Shown here: piece by piece, positions 24,660 to 37,016 of the stretch
Layout of the letters: every line of letters begins with the position of its first letter
Position numbering within the stretch: position 1 is the stretch's first letter
Origin: Pseudeuparius sepicola
Taxonomy: Eukaryota; Arthropoda; Insecta; Coleoptera; Anthribidae
NCBI GenBank assembly: GCA_963920635.1
Contig: OY987305.1
Span: 23,274,876 to 23,338,875, forward strand
DNA: 64,000 bases
Reading direction: 5' to 3'
Position numbers and translations under genes: made by a program
The notes under the pieces: generated by a model
The model's database searches: none
Told to the model about the DNA's origin: nothing
Seen by the model: only the letters and a program-made list of their open reading frames with translations

Positions 24660-25465
24660 CCAAAAATGTATCTTCTCCCAAAAATACATAAAGCTAACAA
24701 TCCTTTACGTCCTATAGTTAGCTTTGTAGGATCTCCAATTTATAAATTAACCAAATATTTAAGTAACTTTCTCCAATTAATTTTTAACAAAAATCAATAG
24801 TACACTCAGGACTCTTTTGATGTTGTAGACTCACTAAAAGATGTCGTTATCCCAGAAGGTTACATTTTGATATCACTGGATGTCGTTTCTTTGTTTACCA
24901 ATATTCCAACTGATTTTGTGATAGAGTTAGTAAAATAAAAATGGGACTTAATTAGGGACAATTGTAAACTGTCTTTAGAACAATTCATTGAACTCCTAGA
25001 ATTTTATTTCAACAATAACTATTTTAATTTTGACGGTCAGTTTTATAAACAAGTATATGGACTTCGGATATAGTTATGTCCAGTTTGGAAACAGTATGTA
25101 TGCTCAAACTTCCATTTTCACTGCCTTTTTTAAACGTTACGTTGATGACGATGACATTGTTACATGTGTACCAAAAGATCAAGTACAAACTATACTTAAT
25201 ATTTTTAATAACTTTCATTCTAAGCTACAATTCACGGTTGAAGTTAATAATATAATAATAATAAGATTGCATTTTTAGATATTGAGTTAATCAGAACTAA
25301 TAACAACAATATAATAACAGACTGGTACCACAAACCGACCTTTTCAGAACGACTTTTAAATTACAATTCGGAACACTCATATAGGCAAAAGATCAATATT
25401 ATAAACAATTTAAAATCAAGAGCCATTAGATTATCTCACAAAAAATTTCATAATAAAAATTTACT
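24660..25465 (+). pseudogene. Penelope-like reverse transcriptase, interrupted
   Basis: LLPKIHKANNPLRPIVSF begins the RT core, followed by ILISLDVVSLFTNIP (first catalytic Asp), LEQFIELLEFYFNNNYF and FKRYVDDDDIV (catalytic YVDD box, 25126-25158). Then come AFLDIELIRTNNNNI and WYHKPTFSERLLNY, characteristic of Penelope-like elements. Stops at about 24799 and 24937 and frameshifts near 25050 and 25255 inactivate it. The frame is cut at 25468 by a TA-flanked foldback element. No GIY-YIG domain was found on the far side. Confidence 0.8.
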
Positions 25466-25468
25466 ATA

Positions 25469-26706
25469 CAGGGTGACCGTATTTCGAGTCTTTGCATGGG
25501 GATCTTGGTTGTCTTAAGAGATAGGAGGTCGGTTAAATTGGGGCAAAGTTGCGGAATTTGATGCCGAGTAACATGGTAAAAAAATTTTGGCTGGCCCTTC
25601 TCGTTTTGAAAATAATGGGAAAAAACTGAAAATCGTCGTTTTCGTTTTAATTTTTTTAAACGAAAACGGATGGGGCTGGACATTTCTAAGTTAAACATTA
25701 TTAAGGCACTTTTTTACAGGGTGTCTAAATGTGACATCACTCTGTAGTAATATTTTCTGCCTGATAAGGGTTGTTTTTTAAAACGGGTAAGGGTTGGTAA
25801 TTATTTATTTCGACAAGGCCGAATATAATCAAGATCGAACTTCACTTAAGGTAAGTTAATTTTGGTAGATATAATAACGAGTTTTGCAGCCAGAAAACCT
25901 AAAAAACATTTTTCTTATTATAAATTTATCTTTTGTTTTTTGAAACTAAATTACCTTATTAACAAAAAAACAATTGCAAACAAAATTGACGGTATAAATT
26001 TTCACACGAAATTATGTAAAAACCTTTTTCTGGCCCTTTTAAACCTAAAATCTATCTGCTTTTTAATATTGGTAAAAAACTTCAACATAATTGTGAGTAA
26101 AATTTCAAACTTTTCTCAATATTTTCTCATAATTTAAAAAAAATTCTAGACCTGATGAAGGTCACGAAGTAGACCGAAAGCTTGGTATTATAAAAAGAAG
26201 TTAATATATAACTTTCTGGCTGCAAAACTCGTTATTTTATCTACTAAGTAAAACGACACAGCCGTAAACTAGCTATTTAGTAAGTTAATTTTCGTGAGCG
26301 TTAGCCAACTTCTATATAGATTTTGACTCCGGTTGCCCACCTGGTACCTGCTATCGTTTTCTTTTTACCGTCGCTGTACGCGAACGGCAGTCCGTGTGTA
26401 ATTTAAAAACCACAAAAAAATATCGACCTTTTAGGATTTTCTCAGAATTTCTACATTTTTTAAATAATTTCTGTGGACAAGCAAAAAACAAGTAAATTTA
26501 CGATATGTTGTGCAATTGGCAGCTGCGCACAAGTCTTGACCCGCGAGCTTACCAGCTGACTAGGAAAGCGCCGTTAAGAAGGGGTTTTAATGCAATTCGG
26601 AAAATAATTTTTTTTGTTGACAAAAATTTTTTAATTTCAGATTCATGTTAAGCAGTTTTTTTCTACCTATGGTTAAAATTTTTTACTTCATGACTGAATC
26701 ACCCTG
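25469..26706. mobile_element. 1.24-kb TA-flanked element (CAGGGTGA...TCACCCTG)
   Basis: Flanked by TA on both sides and inserted into the Penelope-like RT. Inverted termini are short. It is itself interrupted by the inverted-repeat-bounded segment 25863-26247. Confidence 0.7.
25863..26247. mobile_element. Nested segment bounded by ~30-bp inverted repeats, Penelope-like end
   Basis: AATAACGAGTTTTGCAGCCA (about 25871) recurs inverted at 26219-26241. The right part contains CTGATGA (26152-26158), GGTC/GACC and GAAAG (26176-26180), a hammerhead-like core arrangement, but I could not form a good stem I. Confidence 0.5.
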
Positions 26707-26904
26707 TATAGTCAGCACAATCCTATATATTGCTAAAATATAGTTACGATTATCGCCCAGTTTGAAAAAAAAAACAAATTACTTCTTACAAAACAGACGA
26801 TTATTTATTTATTTCGTATTTTTATATTTTTCTTTGCAAAGCGTAAAGAGCTACTTGTTCCCTTTTTATGAAGGGAAATTTATGCAAGCAAGCTTCATGT
26901 AATA

Positions 26905-28189
26905 GGCCAGGGAAAATATAATTTGACCTAGAAAAAAATATTAACTGCAATTTTGTTTTATCATATCAAAGTTATAAGTAAATACGTTGGTAGAAACCAA
27001 AGATTAAACATTTTGAAAAAACGGAACCTTGAGTTACCTCAAAAAACACCTATTTTTCGTTAGAAATTTCGAGCAAAAATGTTATCTGGATTTTTTAGAC
27101 TCTTTAGGTAAAAAAACTTCCCTTGCTAACATATATTAAGAAATTAAACATTTTAAGAATATGGAAGTAACATGGAAGTAACATGGAAGTAACAATCGGA
27201 TAATTTTCTATTTCGGCAAAAGGCAAAAAGTTGTTATTGCAGATTATCATTCCCTTTTACCAGTGACTATAGAAGGAATCTATAGTCACTGCTTTTACAA
27301 ATACAATGTAACTTATACAAAATTAAACATTTATCTGAGCCGCATGTACGTCAGCTTTCACTTCTCATTGGTATAGACTAGGTAAAAATATTAACTGTTT
27401 TTTTTGTTTAACTTTTTACAATATAACTATATTAAATCATATATAGCGAAACTAAACATTTATTTACGGCGCATATAGGTCAACTGTCACTTGTCATTTC
27501 TTTAGGAAAGCAAAAATATTAACTGTTTTTTTTGTTTAACTTTTTACAGTATCTATAACTAGGTATATTAAATCACATATAGCGAAATTAAACATTTATT
27601 TACGGCGCATGTAGGTCAACTGTCATTTGTCATTTGAAAATACTTCCGTTACCAATTTCTGTTTAATTTCAAAAAATTTAACAAGACTTAGTATCCACTT
27701 ACAAAGTTTAACAAAAATCAGCCAGTTAATAATTTTGCTCTCAAAGACAGCTTCAAATTTCTTTAAAATGCGATTTCCGACGAAACAATATGTTTAATTT
27801 CAGAACAAACTGTTAATACTTGATTTTTAAGGTATTTATGAATAATAAAAACGCAGTTAATATTTTTGCCCAAAAAAAATATTACGCAAAATGTCATTTA
27901 TACATCATTCGGATACTTGCGCACACGTAATCTGTTTAATTTATCAATCCCAACTTTATATACTTTACTTACTAATAAATTCAGCTTAAAATTCGCAGTT
28001 AATATTTATGCCGTCTTTAGTACAACAAGAAAATGTATTTTTCTAAAAAACGCCCACACGATTATGTTTATTTTGTATAAAAAACAATTCTGGCGTTCAT
28101 TTATTACCAATATTTTGTGATGGCATTATAAAAATGCGGTTATGAATTTTGTCTAGGTTTCGTTATTTTTTACCTTAATTTCCCTGGCC
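26905..28189. mobile_element. 1.29-kb element with GGCCAGGGAAA ends, TA target
   Basis: Termini GGCCAGGGAAA and TTTCCCTGGCC are flanked by TA (26903-26904 and 28190-28191). The surrounding repeat occurs without the insert at 44463-44660, where the two flanks join across a single TA. This proves the borders. The inside has no transposase but carries the tandem array 27319-27640. Confidence 0.9.
27319..27640 (+). repeat. Three-copy tandem repeat, period ~127-136 bp
   Basis: ATTAAACATTTAT followed by a GGCGCAT-type word and GTCAACTGTCA occurs at about 27319, 27446 and 27582. The spacers share AAAAATATTAACTGTTTTTT and GTTTAACTTTTTACA. Confidence 0.8.
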
Positions 28190-28345
28190 TATAAAACATT
28201 ATTTATAAGCAATTCACCTTCGTTTAAATTCATGTTTTATTATTATTATTGTAAATTAAGTTATGTAGCATTACCGATTCTTGGCATCCACAATTAGCGC
28301 TTATGGTATTAAAAATCATCGTTCAAGGTCGTACATAAGAGAATA

Positions 28346-28505
28346 TTATTGATAGTCAAAATGTAATGAGCAAAATTCTGTATATTGCAAACCGATACTT
28401 AAGTCGTGAATTTAAATTTCTAGCTAAACCGCCATTCCGCCGTTAGTTCTGTATACATCCACTGCAGGCGCTGCAAACAGTGTTCAGCTAGCCCATACAT
28501 GAGAG
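28346..28505. mobile_element. ~150-bp insertion relative to the paralogous copy
   Basis: ACATAAGAG and ACATGAGAG flank sequence absent from the second copy of the host repeat (near 44665), where the equivalent bases join directly. The near-identical 9-mers look like a target duplication. The insert is not identified; a SINE is possible. Confidence 0.45.
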
Positions 28506-30860
28506 TTTCCTTTATAAGTGTGTGTTATGTGACAATATCTAAGCTCTAGCTCTAATATCTAACTAATTTAACTAAACGATATTTGCACAGAAAACTTCTA
28601 GTAAAGGGTTATTATAGTGGTTAATTGATAATTGAGGTTTAACATGCATTATTCAAATGCACAATGGTAATTAGGATCATCAGTACAAACACGCCTTTAA
28701 CAGATGCGTTAATTTCAGTCGAATAAACCGGATATGTTTTTAAAATGACAGATGAAATATTGACGCATCATTTGCTACCGGAATATGGGGAAAATAAATG
28801 GTTAAATTAGATTATCTCTTGGAACTGTTTTCGCGTTGATTTAGTCAAATAAATCTTCTTCGGATTAACGTTATTCACATTTTATTACATCTAATTTTTA
28901 CGGAAAACACTTTCATGTTATGATTTATATGGTTTATTCTACATTTATTTTTTCGTGATTTATATTGAAAAGCCCAATTGAAATTATGTACCGAAATATT
29001 TTGGAAATGCCCACTTTGAGTAATTAAGCCTATTAGATAAAAATGGTTCCTATAATTTTTATTTCCAAGTTACTAGAAAACATAATATTTCGCCAACATA
29101 TCCGTCAGCTTTCCATAACTATTGTTCCATTAAAAATGCACAGATGGTTCGAAATGGAATTACATTGTTTTAGTTTAATTAGTTTTTACAATACGGTGAG
29201 ATATTTATATATATTAACTAATAACAGTATTCTTATTTAATGAATAATTATTATTCTGTTGTTTTCCAACCCATCCAATCATATTTAATAAAACTAGTAG
29301 AAACCTTCAGAGTGCGCAATGAGATTGATCGATATTCGGGTTGCATAAACGCTTGTTTTAACAGTCAGGTCTCATTTTGTATATTTATATCGAATTACAA
29401 AAGTCAGAAAACCATGTTCTGGAAAGTCGGGCACACGGGTAAAATTTATGTGACTTGAGTAAAATTGCTGAACGGCTTATTTGAAACAAAGAGAATTATG
29501 ACACTTTGCGAGTTTTCAAAAGAAACTGGCAAATTTATCGACGCAGGTGATACACAGTTAAATTTCGTTTTAAGTGAAAAGTCGTTTTCCAGAGACTTAG
29601 GGATACTAGATAACTAGAAACTTTTTGGTCTATATTCAAACTTCTCAAATTACTGGTACTTTTAACTTTTTCTGAGAGCAAGAAACTTCTAACTATACCA
29701 TGGCTCTTATTAATTCGAATTAATTAAAATGTCTTTTAAGTAACTCAGTGTTGAGCTTCATTGATAGAATTGTATAACTTACATTAGCCAACGGAAAACT
29801 CTATAACTGTAACATAATATGTATGTTGCAGTAGTGCTTTACAAGAGTTCCTTCTTTTGCAGCTCCACTAAAAAATAATTAATCAATATATTTTCTTCTT
29901 TTCTTTACCTCGCAATAGATAATATGTAATGTTATTTGCGTGTCCTTTGCGATAGAAACAAAAAATTGCGTGTGTTTCTATGTGCCTTGCCAGGTTAGAT
30001 TATTGGAAACCTGTCGATATTGGGCCCTGCTACCCTTTATGTCCGAATTTTATTTCGGTATTTAGCGGTTTCCCACCGGAGTTTCGTATAATCCCCGAGA
30101 AGTGCGAGAAGCCCTATAATAAGCCCGGCATTTCTTTTATCAAATCAATATTTCACTGGATTTACCTACTAATATACACAAGTATTATAGGAATCATCCG
30201 AAAATATTATACAATGCTTCCTTATATTTCCTAAGAACCTACTTACCAGTTTTCTACCGAAAAACTTCACGTTCCAAGTGGTCACGGGACTACGCTTTGA
30301 CCGTTGTTAAACTATGTATAATATAATTTATCCCGGAAGTTCGAAGTTTTAAAGTACAAGTACATTATAGAAGCAGCTTGAAAGTTTTCATTTGCCGGTC
30401 TAGGACCCCCGCTCAGTATTTAATTGAGAGAAAAATTACCTCTTCGCTTACTTACTTGTTAATTGCTATTACTGTTTAACTTGTTTTCATCTTCCTAGTA
30501 AATTTACCTCGCAGCGCAACATACAGTGTGTCCGAGTTTTAAGTTTAAATATGGAGATATTGGAGATCTTGGAAATTATAAGAGATAGATAGATAGATAA
30601 ATGAGGGAAATGTTGCGCCTTTTGGAGCCTAATACCAAAGTCTAGAGATAGTATTCTCTAGACTTTGCTAATACTATCGACTTTCTTCGCCGGGAAGGTA
30701 AACAAAATAAAGTGTGATGGTGACAATTGCAGCAAAATGCTTATACAGGAACAAATACCAGGATTAGAAGAAATATATAAAGGAAGAAAAATAAATACAT
30801 AATATAAAAATATACACACACAGACACATTTATTTAGACTATTGCTTAAAATATAGGTAG
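28506..30860. other. No gene recognised
   Basis: AT-rich. A TACAGTGTGTCCGAG at 30522 looks like one end of a CAGGGTG-type element without a partner. At 30642-30667 lies a near-palindrome, AGTCTAGAG...CTCTAGACT. A related copy with the GTATTCTCTAGACTTTGGT order lies near 33515. Confidence 0.5.
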
Positions 30861-30867
30861 GTATTAG

Positions 30868-31170
30868 CGTTGAGTGAAGGAATAACAAGAGGCGCATCTA
30901 ATGCGCAGATTTCGAGCCAGATTCCTACGCTCCGGCCAACTGCTTTAGGGCGACTTAATCAACGAGAAACCGCATCGAGTCGTCTTAAAGTAGTTGACCG
31001 GGATCTATCGGCACTGACATTTGTGTCCCGGGCGACGCCTTAGAACGACACGATCGATGAGAAACCGCTTCAATTCGTTCTAAAACAATTGATCGGGATC
31101 TATCGGCATTGAGATTGTGGACTCGCTATTATACGTGACGGTAGCCCCTCTTATTATTCTTCACTCAACG
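30868..31170. mobile_element. 303-bp inverted-repeat element with two tandem structured units
   Basis: CGTTGAGTGAAGGAATAACA at the left is matched by its complement at 31146-31170. Inside are two 95-bp-spaced units sharing GAGAAACCGC (30964, 31059) and GGGATCTATCGGCA (31000, 31095). ATTAG occurs just outside both ends. Confidence 0.7.
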
Positions 31171-32616
31171 GCATTAGGTATTTTGTATAATTGGGTCGAT
31201 AGATTTTTACTACGTTGTAAACAACCCTTGGTCACATAGTCTTAATTACTTAATAAATTTAACTTTTCGTTACAAGAGTGACGATTATTTTATTTATTTC
31301 TTATATATATATATACATCTTTCTATCAAACCTGAAGCATCATATAATTCGCACCATCCTGAAGCACCTACTTATAGTATACGTAGGGGAATCCTGATGA
31401 TGTATTTAGGAGTATATATGGTATGGCAGTACGGATTATGACAGATATACAACGATATTTTGAAAATTAAAATGTAGTATATATTTTACATACGAAACAC
31501 ACTATCCTGAAGCATGCATATCTTTGGTACTATCCTGAAGCATGCAATGTTGCCATAGTTAACGCTGATTTGTTGCCGTTTCGTCAGTGTTGCACCACAT
31601 GGTTTATTATTTTCTTGCTTGGCAATTCAAAGAAGAGGGCCATCAATAAAATAGGAGTAATTTTTTGTATTGATATAATTTTATATTTAATTGTAAACAG
31701 GAATGAATGAATGCTTTCATAATTTCACAATTGCTTATTAACTGTCAACTACCTGTCCAGTCTTAACCACCCAGAACGTCGGGGTTTAAATGGACAAACT
31801 ACCTGTCTTTTAAGATGAATAAGCAGTATTAGTGCTTTTTTAGGTGTTTGGATAGGTTTTACATGAACAAAAGTAATATATCTTTGGCTTTTGGTATTTT
31901 TATACTGAAAACTTGACCAAACATTTTTAAAAATTTATGCTTTTTTTAATATTCCATGGTTCGGATGTGGGTTGAAATTCGGCAATAAAAAATAAAACCA
32001 TAGGTCATTCCACCGAGAGCAAAACAAGAATGACTATTCCCTATTTTAAAATAATCCAGGTAAACTTTAACGACGTATCTGTAAGACTCGGAATTTCCAG
32101 GGGTCTCGGTTTATGACAGAACTGTATAATTTATTAAGCACATACAAATTCACACTTCTCTTTTGTGGGGTTATAATAGTAACTTATGCAAAATACAAAT
32201 CATACTAAGAAATTTGTATGATAGATAAGCAAGAAGATAAAACTAAAAACCGAATTTCCGAAAGTATGGTCACATTACACCAAACACATACTCACTCAAT
32301 CACTGAACTGGCTAATGATTGATTCATTGTTGCAGTTTCATTTTCTCGCATTTATTTATAAATTACTATCATTTCAAACTCCAAACTACCTACCTATTTA
32401 TGCCACACTACTCGAATGATCTTTCACATAATGTACTGCTTTAACATATTACAATAATATCAGGCTATTATATTAGATTTCAAACAATTTTAATAAATTT
32501 CGCCGATTACTCAATAATCATTTTATGGAACCCTGTTCATGTCATGATTAGCTGCATAATAATTATTATAGCGTTTTCATAAAAAGCATTTTGGCCATTA
32601 ATTTTAATTATCTATA

Positions 32617-33221
32617 CCGGGTGTCCTATAATTAAAGGAACATACTTAGAGAAGTGATAGAAAATGAAAAAAAAAAAAAAGAAAACATATGCCATAAGCC
32701 TTCTCGTTTTCAAAATACATGGCTGGCCCTCAAAGATTTTTTTTTAACAAATTTTGGTTCTTGATTTTGTAGATACTATTTGAAATAACGAGTTCAAATT
32801 TGACAAAATTAAATTTTAGATGGTGGGGAATACATAATAATATTTTGTCTACCGCCTAGACGACACCGGTGGCACCAGTTTGCCGTTTTTTGCCTTTCTG
32901 AACCAATCGCATTCGCGGGGCACATTATTTTGAATAAAAAAGGTGCTCTAATGCACCTGTTGGTCACGTTTTTTTTTTCTCAAAAACGTGCAGCTCAATT
33001 CTACCCTTTAAGATAAGAACAAAAGCTCGCATGCTTTATTTTGTCGAAGAAAATAATCTCCTAGAAAAAGTCAATTTTTTTAGATTTAACATTGGCACCC
33101 GTTTCTAAAAAAGTAAAATTTTATCGGGAATGCTCACATAAAAGTTCTTAGAACTTTTCTTATTTTTTTCATGAGTTCCATCACTTTTCAAAATATGTGC
33201 CTTTGATTATGGGACACCTGG
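32617..33221. mobile_element. 605-bp CCGGGTGTCC foldback MITE
   Basis: TA then CCGGGTGTCCTATAATTAAA; the right end reads GATTATGGGACACCTGG then TA. Non-coding. Confidence 0.8.
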
Positions 33222-33909
33222 TACATTAAGTTTTATACAATTTTATTTTATACAAAAAACAATTTACGTGAAAATAATTTGTGAAATAATTCCAAAACTG
33301 CTGTTTTTATTGACTTTAAAATTTCCGAATACTAACGACTATTTGATGTGAAAATTCGAAATTTACTATTTTGATTAATTCACATACGTTTTCGATCGAA
33401 AAAAGCTACGAGTTAACCAACGGATTTGTTTTTCGGCAAAAATTACATGCCTGACAGTGATTTCCAGCAGCAACGTCGAACGTGTGACTAGGTATAACCA
33501 GCGTCCAGAGAATAGTATTCTCTAGACTTTGGTATAACCAAAACATCGGGTTCGAGAGGCGATGAGTCATGGTCTGTTTCTTTAGAGCACGTGTTATTAG
33601 ATCTTTCTGAAATCTAGGTGTCCATAGTGAGGATTCCCGCCTTTTTGAACGACCGGAAGGATAGTTGATTTTGTTTAGGTATTAATTATTATGCTGTTGT
33701 TTTCAAACGGTTTGCAAAATAGTTTCGTTTTAGTTTGAAAATTTCTATTTCTATTCCTTACCTTCTGTTAGAAATAGGGAATTTCTATTATTAGGGTTGT
33801 TTTATTTTGTTTATACTTCTTCGAAAATATTATGAGCCATTACGTACCTAATGTTCAATGTTTACTATTTCGGCACCTACTAAGATGAAATGTGTCCCGA
33901 ATATACATA

Positions 33910-35133
33910 CAAGGTGTAACTGAACTGATGGTCAAAAATGAAACCACGTATTCTTGGAGTCAAAATAAGGACACATCTTTATATATTTTTTTCTCCTACG
34001 GGCCATAGTTTTTTTTATACAGAGCGTAGTAATTTAGAGAAAAATACCCATATTTCTTAGTATCTCTAGAAGTATACGAGATATTTTCTTCAAACTCGGC
34101 GTGTCACATGAGCGGATGAGCTGTCAAACTTAACGTTGACATGAAGCTTCCGAGGCCCCCAGTTGCGGAGATACAGGGTATTACTAAAATTAATTAGTTC
34201 CAAAAAATATGAATACCCTGAATAATCGCATTTTTTAAATTTGTTTTGAGTGGTGAATCCAATGGTTAACACAAAGTATTTCTTAGTATTTTTCATATTC
34301 GCAGCCGTTTTTTAATTATTTTCAAAGAACGGCAATGCTGCAATAAGCAAGTCATTTTAAGAATAAATCTAGCAAACTGTGGATGTCATCTAAACTTTAT
34401 TTAGGTACTAAATAAGTACGAAAGCAAAAATGATAATAAAAGAAACGCAATGCTATTAGAAAATTATTAAATGTTCGAAATGACCGCTGTCTATTTCAAT
34501 ACACTCAACTATGCGTTTCCGCATGTTTATTATTGCCATTGGCAAGTCCATAGCAAAAGTGCATGCCATTCAGTTCTTCGAATGAAAATATAATTTTTCA
34601 CAGTATTGATACTAAAGTGCAAAGTTGACAGCCAAATGATTCAAATACTGCCAAGTTTAATTGACATCCACAGATTGCTAGATTTATTCTTAAAATGACT
34701 TGTTTATTGCAGCATTGCCGTCCTTTGAAAATAATTAAGAAACGGCTGAGAATATGAAAAAATACTAGAAGATACTTTTTGTTAACCATTGGATTTACCA
34801 CTCAAAACAAATTTAAAAAATGTGATTATACAGGGTATTCATATTTTTCTGAAGTAATTAATTTAAATAATACCCTGTATCTCCGCAACTGGGGGCCTCA
34901 GGCGCTCCATATTAACCTAAAGTTTGACAGCTCATCCGCTCATGTGACACGCCAAGTTTGAATAAAATATAGTTCTAGAGATACTAAGAAATATGTGTAT
35001 TTTTCTCTAAACTTCTACGCTCTGTATAAAAAAACTATGGCCCATAGGAGAAAAAAGTATATAAAGAAGTGCCTTTATTTTGACTCCAAGAATACGTGGT
35101 TTCATTTTTGAGCATAAGTTCAGTTACACCCTG
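33910..35133. mobile_element. 1.22-kb foldback element, ~485-bp arms
   Basis: TA then CAAGGTGTAACTGAACT on the left; AGTTCAGTTACACCCTG then TA on the right. Arms 33910-34400 and 34655-35133 are inverted copies. The open frames at 34090-34296 and 34779-34961 are arm mirror images. Confidence 0.9.
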
Positions 35134-35748
35134 TACAATGTACATATTATACAGTGCGAGTCTCTAACTTGGAATAAATTCAGTAAATCGAAGACAGTTT
35201 TTTTCGGAACCAGCTTTCTAAAATGATGGGTCTGTGCCACTGTGTGGTGAAACATATAGGTTTTTTTACAAAAAATACGTGATACCAACTCACTTAATCA
35301 AAATGATCTGGTCTGTACATTTTTAGATTTTTGGAAAGCTTAGAAAATCTTAGCATAGATTTATAAAATACATCATACCGCTACCGTGTCTAGTTTCCGT
35401 ATTATTAGCCATGTTCCGTCAGTTCCATAATAAAACCCTCTTATTCTTATACCTAAACGCACCAGCAATTTAAATTGACCCAACACAGTAACAGAGTTGC
35501 CAAAATTACGCGTGCTTCAACTTAGTGCAGAATACCTTCAAATATATACAGGCATTCATAAAATACTACAAACAGCGCCACACGACCTAAGGGCCAATCC
35601 TTGAACTAAAACGACCGACCTGAAGCACTATACAGCATACAATAGCTTGAACGCTATCTAGCATCAAGGCCTAATATTGATTTATTCCCCTTCCTAAAAC
35701 CCAAAGATGACAAAATAACTTTCGACCCGACAGCAAATAACATGGCAA

Positions 35749-35782
35749 GACCAACCTGAAGCATATATACGCTTCAGGTTGG
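35749..35782. repeat. Perfect terminal hairpin CCAACCTGAAGC...GCTTCAGGTTGG
   Basis: A 12-bp stem with a short AT loop is made of two opposed copies of the subterminal motif of the composite element. Confidence 0.8.
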
Positions 35783-35842
35783 TAGTGCCGCTTCAGGATT
35801 GTGCATACAAATACCTACTTCTGCTTCAGGTTTGTACGATTT

Positions 35843-35845
<3 letters not shown>

Positions 35846-35898
<53 letters not shown>
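35846..35898. repeat. (AT)n microsatellite
   Basis: About 26 AT units. It forms the shared boundary of two composite elements. Confidence 0.95.
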
Positions 35899-35900
<2 letters not shown>

Positions 35901-37016
35901 CTTTACGGCATCACCGAGCGTCCGCAATGAAAAATCTTAGGTTCACTCGGCGTCCGACGTCACCCGGCGTCCGATATACGGGCGCCGGGTGACCAACACC
36001 TGAAAATGTGCTAATCTACTTCTCTTCAAGGTTTTATATCGTTTGGACATAAATTTGGGAGGACGCTGAATGACGCCGAAATTGAAAAAATGTATAAACC
36101 ACAGTTCAGGACTTGACCGCTATGCGGCGCTTTAAAATTCTCCTATATACATGGTGAATATAAAAATCACGGCTTAGGTCCTCCTGGCGCTGTATAAAAT
36201 AATCGTAGTAGCGGCCTAACGAGCGTATTATATTACGTAGAATAACAGCAGGTGTTCATTCGGCACCGTATTTTTTATTTCACATCCCATTTCTCTATTT
36301 CCAATGTGACTGCGATGTGACCACGTGATTTGTAGTTTGATATTGCTGCAAATTCATACAAATTCGGACAACTGTGTTGCTGAATATTGAGTGGAATTCG
36401 GTAAAATATTATTGCCACTTGAAGTTAGTATAGATAATTAAATAGAACACGGGGTACAATATCAGACAGGTGGGTAGGCTACTGTTTCTGTTGTCATGGC
36501 ATTTTAACCAGAAATTTATTAATCTGTAATTTCACTTTGACGTAACATGACCTTTGAGAAAGTAGGAAGATTTATTCTCCGAAAGCTCAGAAAACAAATT
36601 TGTTGAAGTTATTTTTTGAGTTACACGTTCAAAGTTTCGTTCAATTACTGTTAAGAAAATATTAATTTTCGAGGCAACTTGAAAAGGGTATCTTTTAACC
36701 AGTTTGGTGGCAAAAAAACAAATTAAAAAATTCAATGGATATTTCATTTGTGTTACTTAGGGCAATGTTGTCAAGCAATAATGGAATATATTTTTTATTA
36801 ATTTTCTTGTTTTTTAGATATAATTAACCAACCAACCACTGTAATGTGGTTATCGGCGTTATTATAAAAACATTCATTTCTAAGGTATATTTTGGCGAAA
36901 TATTTCATCCGCACTGTTTAAATTTTCAAAATTTGTTTGTCTCCTTTACTTCATGAATGCTTATTGGCATGCTGTATAAAAAATGTATTATATTTTAATG
37001 AGGCAACATTGATCTA

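Larger units (their letters stand above)
26835..28345 (+). repeat. Interspersed repeat (occupied copy)
   Basis: Positions 26835-26904 plus 28190-28345 match 44463-44660 in order (TTTTTATGAAGGGA, AAAACATTATTTATAAG, AAATCATCGTTCAAGG). The copy is split by the element at 26905-28189. Confidence 0.8.
31318..35845. mobile_element. Composite element with CCTGAAGC subterminal motifs, bounded by (TA)n
   Basis: The left end has CAAACCTGAAGCA then GCACCATCCTGAAGC. The right end shows the same order inverted. About nine copies of CCTGAAGC/GCTTCAGG cluster near the ends (31331, 31358, 31505, 31537; 35618, 35755, 35771, 35789, 35823) and none were noticed in the middle. (TA)n tracts lie immediately outside both ends. 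The 4.5-kb body contains nested foldback elements at 32617-33221 and 33910-35133. No transposase recognised. Confidence 0.6.

Noticed and set aside
28346..28505. tRNA gene
   Set aside because: No A/B box pair or acceptor stem; only its presence/absence polymorphism between paralogues is supported.
30960..31115. Hammerhead ribozyme in the 95-bp units
   Set aside because: GAGAAAC resembles part of the core, but no CTGANGA sequence exists at the required place.
35801..35992. Open frame through the (AT)n tract
   Set aside because: Poly-Tyr/Ile translation of a microsatellite.
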